From positions 39,973 to 103,972 of the forward strand of contig JAPONQ010000042.1 in NCBI GenBank assembly GCA_026713865.1: a stretch of DNA of 64,000 nucleotides, read 5' to 3'. Within the stretch, counting starts at the first letter, position 1; each line of letters starts with the position of its first letter. The notes beneath the pieces were generated by a model. That model ran no database searches. It saw only the letters and a program-made list of their open reading frames with translations, and had not been told where the DNA came from. Positions 16,018 through 24,791 of this stretch are shown here, piece by piece. Position numbers and translations under genes: made by a program. Source of the stretch: Chloroflexota bacterium. Lineage in GTDB: Bacteria > Chloroflexota > Dehalococcoidia > UBA2979.

Positions 16018-17325
16018 GTGCGATCGGAGCGTGGTCTGCACAGAACCTCAACGGCGGCGCGCGCCCCGCGCGGGCTCTTCTATGGGTGGATCGTCGTCGG
16101 CGCCGGGACGGCGTCGGCCTTCTCGGCGGTGGTCTTCTTCAACCCGATCCTGGGAGTCTTCGTCTCCGAGCTGCACGCCGAGTTCGGGTGGACGCGCGCC
16201 GAGCTCGCGCTCGCGATCACGATCGGCAGCGTTGCCGCCGGCCTGGGCGGCCCGCTCGCCGGCTGGGCGGTCGATCGATGGGGCGGGCGCTGGGTGATCG
16301 CGGCGGGCGCCGCCGTGCTTGCGGTCTGCCTCCTGCTTCTCTCCGCGATGAGCGAGCTCTGGCAGCTCTACGTCCTCTACTCCACCGGGCGCGCGATCTC
16401 CTTCGCCGCCGTGGCGAGCGCCGCCTACGTGGCCGTCTCGAACTGGTTCGTCCGGCGCCGCGGCATGGCCGTCGGAGTGGTGGCGGCGGGTTCCCGCGCG
16501 GGCATGGCCGTGCTGCCGCTTCTGGTCGCGGTCGTGATCAGCGCGACCGGCTCCTGGCGGATCGGGTGGCTCGCGCTCGCCGGCGTGGCCGCCGCTATCG
16601 GCGTCCTCCCCTCCCTGCTCCTGATCCGTCGACGCCCGGAGGACATGGGGCTCCGCCCTGACGGCGACGTCGCTCCCTCCGCCGGAAGGGGCGACACCGC
16701 GGCACCCGCGGAGGTCGACCTCGCACTCGACTACGACCTGAGGCGGGCGCTCCGGACACGGGCCTTCTGGTTGATCGGGATGGCGCTCGCGTTCGCGATG
16801 TTCGCCCAGGGGTCGGTGAACTTCCACCAGATCCCCTACCTGGAAGACCAGGGACTCTCGCGCACGCAGGCGGCGCTCGTGGTCTCGATCTTCTCGGCGA
16901 TCGGCGCGCTGGGAGGCCTCGGCGGGGGACTGCTGTCGGCGCGCCTGCGCATGCGGTGGACGATGGCGCTCTCGCTGGTCGGGATGGCCGGCGGCATGCT
17001 GCTTCTGCTCGACGTCCGGACGCTTCAGGAAGCCCTCATCTACGCCGTCGTCTACGGGTTCTTCTTCGGCTCGAACTTCATGCTGGTCCAGGCCATCTAT
17101 GCGGACTACTTCGGGCGCCGGTCGCTCGGATTGATCCGCGGCGCCTTCCAGCCGGTGCAGCTCACCATGAATGCCGCCGGCCCGTTCGTGGCCGGGCTCT
17201 GGTTCGACCGCACGGGCTCCTACGGCGTCCCGTTCGCCCTCTTCGCGCTGCTCTTTCTCGTCGCGGCCGCCGCCGTGGCGCTCGCGAGCTACCCGCCGCG
17301 CGGCGCGCCCGCAGGACGCGCGTAG
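16018..17325 (+). CDS. MFS transporter, oxalate/formate-monocarboxylate type
   Basis: A 435-residue protein with twelve predicted membrane helices. The first helix begins RGLFYGWIVVGAG, characteristic of the OFA/monocarboxylate branch of the major facilitator superfamily, followed by the loop motif GWAVDRWGGRWV. A charged central loop (about 215-240) separates the two halves. The likely substrate is a small carboxylate, but this is inference. The GTG at 16018 was chosen because it directly precedes the conserved part; the frame is open from 15850. Confidence 0.82.
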   Translation: MRSERGLHRTSTAARAPRGLFYGWIVVGAGTASAFSAVVFFNPILGVFVSELHAEFGWTRAELALAITIGSVAAGLGGPLAGWAVDRWGGRWVIAAGAAVLAVCLLLLSAMSELWQLYVLYSTGRAISFAAVASAAYVAVSNWFVRRRGMAVGVVAAGSRAGMAVLPLLVAVVISATGSWRIGWLALAGVAAAIGVLPSLLLIRRRPEDMGLRPDGDVAPSAGRGDTAAPAEVDLALDYDLRRALRTRAFWLIGMALAFAMFAQGSVNFHQIPYLEDQGLSRTQAALVVSIFSAIGALGGLGGGLLSARLRMRWTMALSLVGMAGGMLLLLDVRTLQEALIYAVVYGFFFGSNFMLVQAIYADYFGRRSLGLIRGAFQPVQLTMNAAGPFVAGLWFDRTGSYGVPFALFALLFLVAAAAVALASYPPRGAPAGRA

Positions 17326-17408
17326 CCGGGGCCTCGGCCGCCGCCGGCGGCGCAGGCAGGGCGACGACGAGCGAGCGATCGTCGCGTCACGGTCGCTCGG
17401 CAAGAATT

Positions 17409-17448
17409 GTCAAGGTGTGTTGACTTCTTCGCGGATCCGTGCTTCCAT
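17409..17448 (+). promoter_or_regulatory. Possible promoter/operator upstream of aquaporin gene
   Basis: GTCAA (17409-17413) and TTGAC (17420-17424) form an inverted repeat with a 6-base spacer. The right half is part of TTGACT, a good -35 box, with TTCCAT 17 bases downstream as a weak -10. A repeat overlapping a -35 box would suit a repressor, but this is speculative. Confidence 0.3.
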
Positions 17449-17501
17449 CGCGGTGCCGGTGCCCGATCCCTGCGGAGCACCGGGGCGCGGAAGTGATCTC
17501 G

Positions 17502-18203
17502 ATGGGTCCGCTGTCAGGTCTCGACATGCGCCAGTTCGCGGCCGAGTTCATCGGTGCCTTCGTGCTGATCTTCGCCGGCGCCGGCTCGATCATCCTCTTC
17601 GCCGGCAATGCCGCCGGCGTGGTTGTGATCGCGCTTGCCCACGGCCTCGCGATCGCGGTGATGGTCTCGACCCTGGGCCACATCTCGGGTGGACTCTTCA
17701 ACCCGGCGCTCACCGTCGGTCTCTGGGTGACGCGCCGGCTCGGCACGCTGACCACGGTGGGCTTCGTGCTCGCCCAGCTCGCCGGGGCGGCCGTCGCCGC
17801 CTGGGCCCTGCTCGTGCTCTTCCCCGAGGCGCAGCGCGAGGCCGTGAACCTCGGGGTTCCCGAGCTCGGCCCGGCGACGAGCTTCGCGCAGGGCGTCGGC
17901 CTCGAGGCGGTGATGACGCTCATCCTGATGCTCGTTGTCTTCGGCACGGCCATCGACGGCCGCGGGCCGAAGCTCGGCGGCTTCGCCATCGGGCTCACGA
18001 TCACGCTCGACATCTTCTTCGGGGGACCCTTGACCGGCGCGGCGATGAACCCGGCGCGGGCCTTCGGACCGGCGCTCGCGCAGCTCTCGTGGGATAGCCA
18101 CCTCGTCTACTGGGTCGGCCCCGTGATCGGCGCGGTGGCGGGTGCTCTCATCTATCACTACCTGTTCATGCCGGAGGAGGAGGAGGTCGCCGCTAGCGCC
18201 TGA
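17502..18203 (+). CDS. Aquaporin / MIP-family channel
   Basis: A 233-residue MIP channel with six membrane helices and both NPA boxes: GGLFNPALT (N67-A69) and AAMNPARAFGP (N183-A185, followed by the filter arginine R186). An alanine after NPAR, where glycerol facilitators have aspartate, favours a water channel. The acidic C-terminus (EEEEVAA) is cytosolic. ATG 17502 has GGAAG eight bases upstream; another in-frame ATG is at 17526. Confidence 0.88.
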   Translation: MGPLSGLDMRQFAAEFIGAFVLIFAGAGSIILFAGNAAGVVVIALAHGLAIAVMVSTLGHISGGLFNPALTVGLWVTRRLGTLTTVGFVLAQLAGAAVAAWALLVLFPEAQREAVNLGVPELGPATSFAQGVGLEAVMTLILMLVVFGTAIDGRGPKLGGFAIGLTITLDIFFGGPLTGAAMNPARAFGPALAQLSWDSHLVYWVGPVIGAVAGALIYHYLFMPEEEEVAASA

Positions 18204-18286
18204 GCCGCGGCGTGGCGCGACCGCACCCACAGACGCCAGCATCTGCCCCACCCAAATACCCCCGCCGCGCGGCAGATGTCTGGTCA

Positions 18287-18313
18287 GAGAGCGGGCCCCA
18301 GTGGCCCGCTCTC
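18287..18313 (+). terminator. Hairpin terminator after aquaporin gene
   Basis: Perfect 11-bp stem (GAGAGCGGGCC 18287-18297 with its complement 18303-18313) and a 5-base loop, about 85 bases after the aquaporin stop. A second pairing (ATCTGCC 18241-18247 with GGCAGAT 18271-18277) lies just before it. It sits between convergent genes and could serve both; there is no U-run on either strand. Confidence 0.55.
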
Positions 18314-18355
18314 GCTCTCTCCCCGGGTGCGCGGGCAACCTTGCCCCGATGGCGG

Positions 18356-18859
18356 CTACCGGCCGGTCGAGCCGTGTCCTCCCGCCCCCCGGGCCGTCGC
18401 GTCGAGCTCGGGGACCACTCGCCAGCCGACAGGCTCGAGGCGGGACACGACGAGCTGCGCGATGCGATCTCCGTCCTTGAGCACGTGACCCTCAGAGCCG
18501 GGCAGGCAGTACATCGTCACGAAGAGCTCGCCCCGGTAGTCCGCATCGAGCGTCCCGAGAGTGGTCATGACGCCGCGCAGCGAGAGTCCCGAGCGGGGGC
18601 GGACCTGGACGTCGACGCCGAGGGGAGCGGCGACGGCGAGCCCGGTTGGCACCCGCGAGGGCGACTGCCGGAGCCGGAGCGGACCGCCCTCGAGGCAGGC
18701 GTGGAGGTCGTAGCCGGATGCAAGCGTGCTCTGGCGCTCTGGAAGGCGCGCCCCCGGCCGCAGGATCACGACGTCCAGGGTCGGCAGCTGGGAGCCGGAG
18801 GCGCGGCCGGGCGAGGGAGCACCCGGCTCCGTGTGGCGGCGGCGTCCGGTCGTGGTCAT
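18356..18859 (-). CDS. dut: Deoxyuridine 5'-triphosphate nucleotidohydrolase
   Basis: A 167-residue trimeric-type dUTPase with all five motifs: ASGYDLHA, RPRSGLSL, GTLDADYRGEL, GDRIAQLVVSRL and the glycine-rich C-terminal RGAGGHGSTGR. It converts dUTP to dUMP, feeding the thymidylate synthase ThyX encoded at 23823. An in-frame ATG at 18910 would add 17 residues with no similarity. Confidence 0.9.
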   Translation of the reverse strand: MTTTGRRRHTEPGAPSPGRASGSQLPTLDVVILRPGARLPERQSTLASGYDLHACLEGGPLRLRQSPSRVPTGLAVAAPLGVDVQVRPRSGLSLRGVMTTLGTLDADYRGELFVTMYCLPGSEGHVLKDGDRIAQLVVSRLEPVGWRVVPELDATARGAGGHGSTGR

Positions 18860-18969
18860 CGCGGTCAACGCTAGCGGACGGCCTGCCGGCCCCGGGGCGG
18901 GACTGCCCACACCCTATCGACGGCGTGCGAAAGCCGGGCGGGTCGACGCGCCGCCGCCGACGGCTGGCT

Positions 18970-19482
18970 CTAGGTGGTCTGGCGCTCGCGGGCGCGCGCG
19001 ATGCCCTTCCCCTTCTTCGGGGTCAGCACGTCGATGGGGTAGATCGCCTTCTTGAGCATCTCGCGCGGCGGGTCGATGTAGATCGCCGACCAGCCGCACG
19101 CCTCCTCGCAGAGGCGACAGCCGACGCACTTCTTGGCGTCGACGATCGTGACCCCGTAGAAGTCGTGGCTGTTGGGCGCGTCGGAGAGGGAGAGGGCGTC
19201 GAAGGGGCAGATGTTGATGCAGAGCTCGCACCCGGATCCGATGCAATTCTCGTCCACGACCTTCGCGAGCGGGAGCTCGCGTCGGGGAAAGGTGCGGCAG
19301 ACATCACCGACCTCGTCGAGGATGGACTCCGGCGGGCAGACCGCCCCGCAGGCGCCGCAGTCGATGCAGAGCTCGGGATCGATCACGTGGAGCTCGTTGC
19401 GCAGCCCGGTGATCGCCTCGACGGGACACTTCAGCGTGCACGCCGTGCAGCCGATACAGGTCTCGATGATGGTGTAGGCCAC
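18970..19482 (-). CDS. Four-cluster [4Fe-4S] ferredoxin-like electron carrier
   Basis: A 170-residue protein with four cysteine motifs: C9/12/15/19, C39/42/45/49, C80/85/88/92 (an unusual CIGSGCELCINIC spacing) and C119/122/125/129. The first two clusters form a standard bacterial ferredoxin unit; the last two resemble electron-input subunits. The C-terminus is basic (KKGKGIARARERQ). GTG 19482 has AGGAGG close upstream. The partner is not evident from the neighbours (dut and endonuclease IV). Confidence 0.8.
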   Translation of the reverse strand: MAYTIIETCIGCTACTLKCPVEAITGLRNELHVIDPELCIDCGACGAVCPPESILDEVGDVCRTFPRRELPLAKVVDENCIGSGCELCINICPFDALSLSDAPNSHDFYGVTIVDAKKCVGCRLCEEACGWSAIYIDPPREMLKKAIYPIDVLTPKKGKGIARARERQTT

Positions 19483-19637
19483 GAGCCCTCCTGCGGAGCC
19501 GCGCGCTCCCTCGCCGGGGTGCGGTCAGGCTAGCATTGGCCGGTACGGCCAGCAAGAACAGCGTGGCCCCCGGCGCCGGTGCGCCGGCCGGCCGCCGCCG
19601 CGCCGCTGGTAGGATGCGGGCGCAGGAGGGGCGAGCG

Positions 19638-20498
19638 ATGGCGGTGGCGATCGGTGCACACGTCTCGAGCTCCGGAGGCATCTTCACGGCGATCGAGCGG
19701 GCCGTGGCGATCGAGGCCGAGGCGGTTCAGATCTTCCCGAGCGCGCCGCAGATGTGGCGTCCCACGAGGCACAAGCCGGAGGCCGTCGCGCGCTTCCGTG
19801 AGCTGCGCGAGGAGCACGGCATCGGCCAGGTCTGGCTCCACAACATCTACCTCGCGAACCTCGCCGCGGAGGATCCCGGGCAGCTCGAGAAGTCCGTCGA
19901 TTCGGTGGTGAACGCGCTCCGCGTCGCCGATGCGATCGGGGCCAACGGCGTCGTCCTGCACACCGGATCCCACCGCGGCCGCGGCTTCGGCGCCGTCGTC
20001 GAGCAGGTTGTCGAGGCGCTCCGGTGCATCCTCGAGGCGGCCCCCGGGGAGGCCCTGCTGGCGCTGGAGAACACGGCCGGGCAGGGGGGCACTATCGGCG
20101 CGCGGTTTCAGGAGATCGGCGCCCTGTTGGGCGCCGTCGACTCGCCACGCATGGCGCTCTGCTTCGACACCTGCCACGCTTTCGCCGCCGGCTACGACGT
20201 CGCCCGCCCCGAGGGGCTCGACGCCACGGTGGCGGAGGTCGAGCGCGAGGTCGGGCTCGACCGGCTCGCCGTCGTTCACGCCAACGACGCCATGATGGAG
20301 CTGGGCAGCGGCCGCGATCGCCACGAGAATATCGGTGACGGCCACATCGGACTCGACGGCTTCCGCGGCCTGCTGGCGCACGCGGCGTTCGCCGGCCGCT
20401 CCTTCATCCTCGAGGTCCCCGGGATACCCCCGGAGGGGGGAGGGAAGGCGGACGGCCCCGACCTCGAGAACGTTCGGCGCCTGCGCGCGCTGCGCTAG
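19638..20498 (+). CDS. nfo: Endonuclease IV (AP endonuclease)
   Basis: A 286-residue TIM-barrel enzyme of the Nfo family. Metal-site motifs are visible: IGAHVSSSGG at the N-terminus, LHTGSH, ALENTAGQG, FDTCHAFAAGYD, HANDAMMELGSGRDRHENIGDGHIG and ILEVPG. It cleaves DNA 5' to abasic sites, including those produced after uracil excision, which fits its position near dut. ATG 19638 has GGAGGGG upstream, and a TAGGAT hexamer at 19610-19615 may be its -10 box. Confidence 0.93.
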   Translation: MAVAIGAHVSSSGGIFTAIERAVAIEAEAVQIFPSAPQMWRPTRHKPEAVARFRELREEHGIGQVWLHNIYLANLAAEDPGQLEKSVDSVVNALRVADAIGANGVVLHTGSHRGRGFGAVVEQVVEALRCILEAAPGEALLALENTAGQGGTIGARFQEIGALLGAVDSPRMALCFDTCHAFAAGYDVARPEGLDATVAEVEREVGLDRLAVVHANDAMMELGSGRDRHENIGDGHIGLDGFRGLLAHAAFAGRSFILEVPGIPPEGGGKADGPDLENVRRLRALR

Positions 20499-20514
20499 CG
20501 CCGGAGGTCGCGCC

Positions 20515-20880
20515 TCACGGAGGGGACGGGCGGACCTGACGGGCGTGACCGGCGAGGCTCAGGAACTCGTCCTCCCAGTGGAGCAGCTCCACGAGGACCT
20601 CGCGTGTGAGGGCGCCGGTCTTCACCGGGATGCCCTCGCCCTCGAAGCGCTCGACGAGGTGCAGCGACATCGCGGCGTGGTCCATCGTGGGGTCGTCGAA
20701 GTCGGCGCGAACCGCCCGCTCCAGCTCCATCATGAGGTCGACCAGCTCGGCGGGCACGAAGCCCCCGAGCTCCTCGGAGACCTGCTCCGCGATCCAGTTG
20801 GCGCCCTCTTCTGCGAGCCGCGGGGGCAGCGCCCCGGCGTCTCCCGCCGCCTGACCGCCCGCTTCCGAGGACGTGGGCAT
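20515..20880 (-). CDS. Hypothetical acidic protein
   Basis: A 121-residue, acidic, mostly helical protein. It contains NWIAEQVSEELGGFVPAELVDLMMELE in the middle and VKTGALTREVLVELLHWEDEFLSLAG near the end. I do not recognise the family. It starts 20 bp after the stop of the downstream-most CoA-transferase gene and is probably the third gene of that transcription unit. Confidence 0.6.
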   Translation of the reverse strand: MPTSSEAGGQAAGDAGALPPRLAEEGANWIAEQVSEELGGFVPAELVDLMMELERAVRADFDDPTMDHAAMSLHLVERFEGEGIPVKTGALTREVLVELLHWEDEFLSLAGHARQVRPSPP

Positions 20881-20900
20881 CGCGTCTGACCGTGCCGCCG

Positions 20901-22148
20901 CTACTGCAGCACTCCCTCGGCGACGAGATCGGCGATCTCGTCGGCCGAGAGACCGAGCAGGTCGAGGGCGACGTCGAAGGTGTGCTCGCCGAGCATCGGC
21001 GCGGCGCGGTCGAGCGAGACCGGGCTCTCGGTCATCCGCCAGCCGGGCCCGTCGTACCAGCGCAGGCCGGCCTCGGCGTGATCGAGCTGGACGAAGTAGC
21101 CTCGCTCGCCGATGTGCGGATCCTCGAGCATCTCGCGCGCGTCCTGCACGAGCCCCGCGGGGATGCCGGCGAGCTGCAGCCGGCGCACCACCTCCGCTCC
21201 CTGCTGCCCGGCGGCCCAGTCGGCGATCAGGCGATCGAGGCTGTCCTGATTCGAGAGACGGGAGGCGAGCGTCGAGAAGCGGGCGTCGTCGGTCCACTCG
21301 GGGTGGCCGCAGATCCCGGCCGCCAGCGTCCGCCAGTGCTCCTCGTCGAGGCAGGCGAGCGCCACCCAGCGGTCCGAGCGATCGGGCGTGTCCTGCGTGC
21401 GGTAGGCGCCGTGCGGGGCGGCGTAGGGGACGCGGTTCCCGGCGCGGAGGTATGCGCCGCCGCCGTTGTCGTGCGCGAAGAGCGGCAGCGACATGGCGGC
21501 GACCGAGGACTCGTCCTGCGAGACATCGATCATCTGGCCCTCGCCGGTTCTGCGCGCGTGGCGGAGCGCGGCGAGCGTGGCGATGTAGGCGTGCATCGGA
21601 TTGACGACGTAGTCGGGGTAGTTGGTGCCGACGCCGACGGGCCGGTTCTCGGCGAAGCCCGCCAGGTAGTTCATCCCGCAGATCGCCGTGAGCATCGCTC
21701 CGAAGCCCTGGAAATCCCTGTGGGGGCCGGTCGTCCCCATCATCGGCATGTACACCGCGACGAGCCGCGGGTTCTCGCGGGAGACGGTCTCCCATCCCAT
21801 GCCGACCTGCTTCACGGCGCGGTTCGTCATGTTGGTGAGCATCACGTCGGCCCAGCGGATCAGGACGAGCCCCAGCTCGTGGCCGCGCTCGGTCGTGAGA
21901 TCGATCGTCACCGATCGCTTGTTCGCGTTGTAGTTGTTGAAGTAGCCGGAGAGGTTGTAGCCGCGGGCGCCGCGGGGACGCGGCGCCATCGCGCGCAGCC
22001 CGTCGATGCGCTTCACCGTCTCGACCTTGATCACGTCGGCGCCGGCGGCCGCGAGCGCCCGTCCGGCGATCGGGCCGGCCCCGAACCAGGAGAGATCCAG
22101 CACCTTGACGCCGGCGAGGGGGCTCTCGGTCGCGGACGTACCCGTCAT
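20901..22148 (-). CDS. Class III (CaiB/BaiF) CoA-transferase, second of pair
   Basis: A 415-residue family III CoA-transferase. It begins LAGVKVLDLSWFGAGPIAGRAL, followed by GADVIKVET, and has NANKRSVTIDLTTERG and the C-terminal PMLGEHTFDVALDLLGLSADEI, all typical of the fold. These enzymes move CoA between carboxylic acids. The ATG at 22148 overlaps the stop of the upstream CoA-transferase by 4 bp, so the two should be made together and may form a heteromer. Confidence 0.87.
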   Translation of the reverse strand: MTGTSATESPLAGVKVLDLSWFGAGPIAGRALAAAGADVIKVETVKRIDGLRAMAPRPRGARGYNLSGYFNNYNANKRSVTIDLTTERGHELGLVLIRWADVMLTNMTNRAVKQVGMGWETVSRENPRLVAVYMPMMGTTGPHRDFQGFGAMLTAICGMNYLAGFAENRPVGVGTNYPDYVVNPMHAYIATLAALRHARRTGEGQMIDVSQDESSVAAMSLPLFAHDNGGGAYLRAGNRVPYAAPHGAYRTQDTPDRSDRWVALACLDEEHWRTLAAGICGHPEWTDDARFSTLASRLSNQDSLDRLIADWAAGQQGAEVVRRLQLAGIPAGLVQDAREMLEDPHIGERGYFVQLDHAEAGLRWYDGPGWRMTESPVSLDRAAPMLGEHTFDVALDLLGLSADEIADLVAEGVLQ

Positions 22149-23422
22149 GCGGTCACCTCCAGGGCTGCGATCTCCCCGGCATCGAGGCCGGCCTCTGCGA
22201 GCACCTCCGAGGTGTGCTCCCCGAGCAGCGGTGCGGGCCGCCGGAGGGTCGCGGGCGTCTCCTGCAGGCGGAAGGGGAAGCCGGGATAGCGAAGGGTCTT
22301 TCCCCGGGAGGCGTCCTCGAGTTCGATGAACCACTCCCTGGCCGCGAGGTGCGGATCGGCGGAGATGTCGGCAGGCGTCGCGATCAGGCCCACGAGCACG
22401 CGGCGCCTCTGCCCCTCCTCGTAGATGTAGCGCGCGGGGTGCGCGCGCATGAATGCCGTGACCAGCTCTTCGAGGTGGTCGAGGAAGCGCTGCGTCTCGG
22501 CCTGGCTCTCCTCGTCGGTGAGGAGCCGCCGGAGGTTGGCGCCGTCCATCTGCGTCTGGATGAAGCTCCAGCTGGGCTCCTCCTTCAGATCGCCCGCCTG
22601 CCCGTGCTCGTCCATCATCTCGACGAGCCCGGCGAAACCGGCGCCCGCCGTGCCGGTCGTCATGATGTAGACCATGCCCTCCCGGCACTCGTAGAGCCCG
22701 AACCCGGGGAGGTTCATCGGGTTGACCTGGCTCGCCTCACCGAGTCGCCGGAGCAGGGCGTCCCGGATGTCGTAGTTCTGGAGGGCGGTCTCCTGAGCGA
22801 TGCTCAGCGCCTCCTGCATCGAGACCTCGACGAGCTGTCCGGGCCCCCCGAGGTCGCGGTGGAGCAGCGCCGTCAGCGTGCCGGCGGCGGCGTCGAGGGA
22901 GGCGCAGTGGTAGCCCTGGTGATCGGGCAGCGACTCGGGCGGCCCGTCGGGGAACCCGGCGAGGTTCATTACTCCCGACATCGCCACTCCGACGATGTCG
23001 GCGTAGGCCCACTCGGCGTGCGGACCGCTGAGTCCGAAGCCGGTCACTGAGGTGTGGATCAGGGCCGGGTTCACCTCGCGCAACTCGGCGTCGGTCAATC
23101 GCAGCCGCCGCGCCTCCTGTGGCCGCCACGACTCGAGCACGACGTCGGCGCCCGCCGCGAGTCGCAAGAGCGCCGAGCGCCCGCGATCGTCGTCGAGGTC
23201 GAGCACGGCGCCGCGCTTGTTGGCGTTCAGGAGCAGGAACTGGAGCCCGGCCTCGGGCGCCGCCACGTCCGGCAGGGCGGGCCGGTAGAGGCGGGCGGGG
23301 TCGCCGCCGGGAGGCTCCACCTTGATCACGTCGGCACCGAGGTCGGCGAGCAGCCGCCCGGCGTAGTGGCCGATCGGCCCGGTCGCGTCGATCACGCGCA
23401 CGTCGGCGAGCGCACCGCTCAC
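22145..23422 (-). CDS. Class III (CaiB/BaiF) CoA-transferase, first of pair
   Basis: A 425-residue family III CoA-transferase beginning LADVRVIDATGPIGHYAGRLL, with GADVIKVEPPGGDPAR, NANKRGAVLDLDDDRG, TGFGLSGPHA and the C-terminal PLLGEHTSEVLAEAGL. It differs clearly in sequence from its downstream neighbour, so this is an old duplication or a two-subunit enzyme. Chloroflexus SmtAB (succinyl-CoA:malate) and BbsEF are known two-gene enzymes of this family. The substrate cannot be deduced here. Confidence 0.87.
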   Translation of the reverse strand: MSGALADVRVIDATGPIGHYAGRLLADLGADVIKVEPPGGDPARLYRPALPDVAAPEAGLQFLLLNANKRGAVLDLDDDRGRSALLRLAAGADVVLESWRPQEARRLRLTDAELREVNPALIHTSVTGFGLSGPHAEWAYADIVGVAMSGVMNLAGFPDGPPESLPDHQGYHCASLDAAAGTLTALLHRDLGGPGQLVEVSMQEALSIAQETALQNYDIRDALLRRLGEASQVNPMNLPGFGLYECREGMVYIMTTGTAGAGFAGLVEMMDEHGQAGDLKEEPSWSFIQTQMDGANLRRLLTDEESQAETQRFLDHLEELVTAFMRAHPARYIYEEGQRRRVLVGLIATPADISADPHLAAREWFIELEDASRGKTLRYPGFPFRLQETPATLRRPAPLLGEHTSEVLAEAGLDAGEIAALEVTA

Positions 23423-23822
23423 GACGTCCCCTGCGCGCGCGCGTCGTCCCCCCGGTTCATGCGGGCCTCCCTGTGCGGCGCCAGCGAATCCCGGGCCGCG
23501 TGCACAACGGACGCGGGCGCCCGCCCATTCTGTTGGCGGCCGTGTGGGCCGTCAACGAGGCGCGGCCGCGCCCGCCGGGACGCCCCGGACGCCGGTCGGC
23601 GGCGTGGCGGGGATCGGTACAGCACGCGCCGGCCGCCGCCCGGTACGCAGCGCGCGCCGAGATCGGTGGGCCCGGCGCGCGCGCTTCTGCTCCTGGCCGA
23701 TGAGCCGGAGCTGCGGCACGTCGGGGCATGGAGCTTCCGGCAGGGCACGATGTTCGCCTTCAGCGGACCGACGCGGGCCGGCGTTCCCGTCGCTCGAGGC
23801 CGGCCGCTCCGAGGACTGCGGG
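23423..23822. other. Intergenic region, 400 bp, possible gene remnant
   Basis: It separates the CoA-transferase pair from thyX, both on the minus strand. I see no complete gene. On the plus strand, 23668 to about 23820 reads as plausible coding sequence (GTG start, ALLLLADEPELRHVGAW, FRQGTMFAFSGPTRAGVP) with high GC at third positions, but the frame then runs into the antisense of thyX without a sensible end. It may be a decayed 5' fragment or chance. Confidence 0.3.
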
Positions 23823-24791
23823 TCACGCCTGCGCCGCGGGCTCGTCGCCTTCCAGGCCGAGCGTCTCGACCAGTTCCCGCCATTCGCGGGGAGCGAGGCC
23901 GGAGCCTGCGCGCAGCGCCTCGGCCTCGTCGCGGCGGCCAGCGAGCAGGGCCCGCACCACGTCGAGCCCGCCCCGGGAGAGATGCGCCCCTCCCAGCCGA
24001 TAGTCGCAGAACGCCTCGTAGGCCGCGGGCACCCAGCGCCTCACCACCTCGTCCAGGATCGTCTCCGCGTAGACGCGGATCTCGTACTGCGCGTGCGCGT
24101 CCGCCCGCAGCGAGAGGAAGTGCAGCAGGTTGTGCAGGTCGATTTTCCAGTACCACTGCGTGTAGAAGGCGAGGGAGATGCTCATGCGCGCGAGCTCACG
24201 GGCGAGGCCGGAGCGGTCGGGGTCACGCACACCGCCGTCGGGTCGCTCGTTCAGGAACTCCTCGTAGCGATCGTACGTGCGCTCCGCGTCCTCGCGGAGC
24301 AGTGCGAGCACGCGCGCCGCCTCCGCGCCCCCGAGCGGCTCGCCGCGCCCCTGGCGGTTGCTCGCGGACTGACCGGCGAGCTGCCTCTCGTCGGGGATGT
24401 AGAACTCGCGGTCGAGGATGGAGTAGCGCGCCGAGTACTCGTTGACGTTCGCGGTCCGGTGACGGATCCACTGCCTCGCCACGAAGATCGGGAGCTTGAC
24501 GTGCAGCTTCAACTCGCACATCTCGAACGGCGTGGTGTGCCGCTGTCGCATCAGGTAGCGGATCAGCCCGCGGTCCTGGGAGACGCGGCGCGTGCCGCGC
24601 CCGTAGGAGACGCGCGCTGCCTGAACGATGGCACCGTCGTCGCCCATGTAGTCGACGACGCGCACGAATCCGTGATCGAGCACGGGGAAGGGGGTGTAGA
24701 GCACCTCCTCGAGCTCTGAGACCGTGACGCGCCGCGTCTCGCGACGCTGCTCGCGCAGCGCCTCGATCTCGCCGCTCTGCTCCGGCGTCAG
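23823..24791 (-). CDS. thyX: Flavin-dependent thymidylate synthase (probable CUG start)
   Basis: A 322-residue ThyX with the signature [15 protein letters not shown] and conserved [25 protein letters not shown] and [18 protein letters not shown]. It makes dTMP from dUMP with FAD and NADPH. The first standard start is the GTG at 24704, but the frame continues upstream as [20 protein letters not shown], the usual N-terminal helix of this ThyX subgroup. No ATG, GTG or TTG exists in that stretch back to a stop near 24905. The CTG at 24791, with GAGGAG just upstream, would give MTPEQ, so I chose it. No classical thyA is seen. Confidence 0.9.
   Translation of the reverse strand: MTPEQSGEIEALREQRRETRRVTVSELEEVLYTPFPVLDHGFVRVVDYMGDDGAIVQAARVSYGRGTRRVSQDRGLIRYLMRQRHTTPFEMCELKLHVKLPIFVARQWIRHRTANVNEYSARYSILDREFYIPDERQLAGQSASNRQGRGEPLGGAEAARVLALLREDAERTYDRYEEFLNERPDGGVRDPDRSGLARELARMSISLAFYTQWYWKIDLHNLLHFLSLRADAHAQYEIRVYAETILDEVVRRWVPAAYEAFCDYRLGGAHLSRGGLDVVRALLAGRRDEAEALRAGSGLAPREWRELVETLGLEGDEPAAQA

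Noticed and set aside
16048..17403. A 451-codon minus-strand frame opposite the MFS transporter
   Set aside because: Highly charged, low-complexity translation (E/R/D/H-rich), the mirror image of hydrophobic membrane helices.
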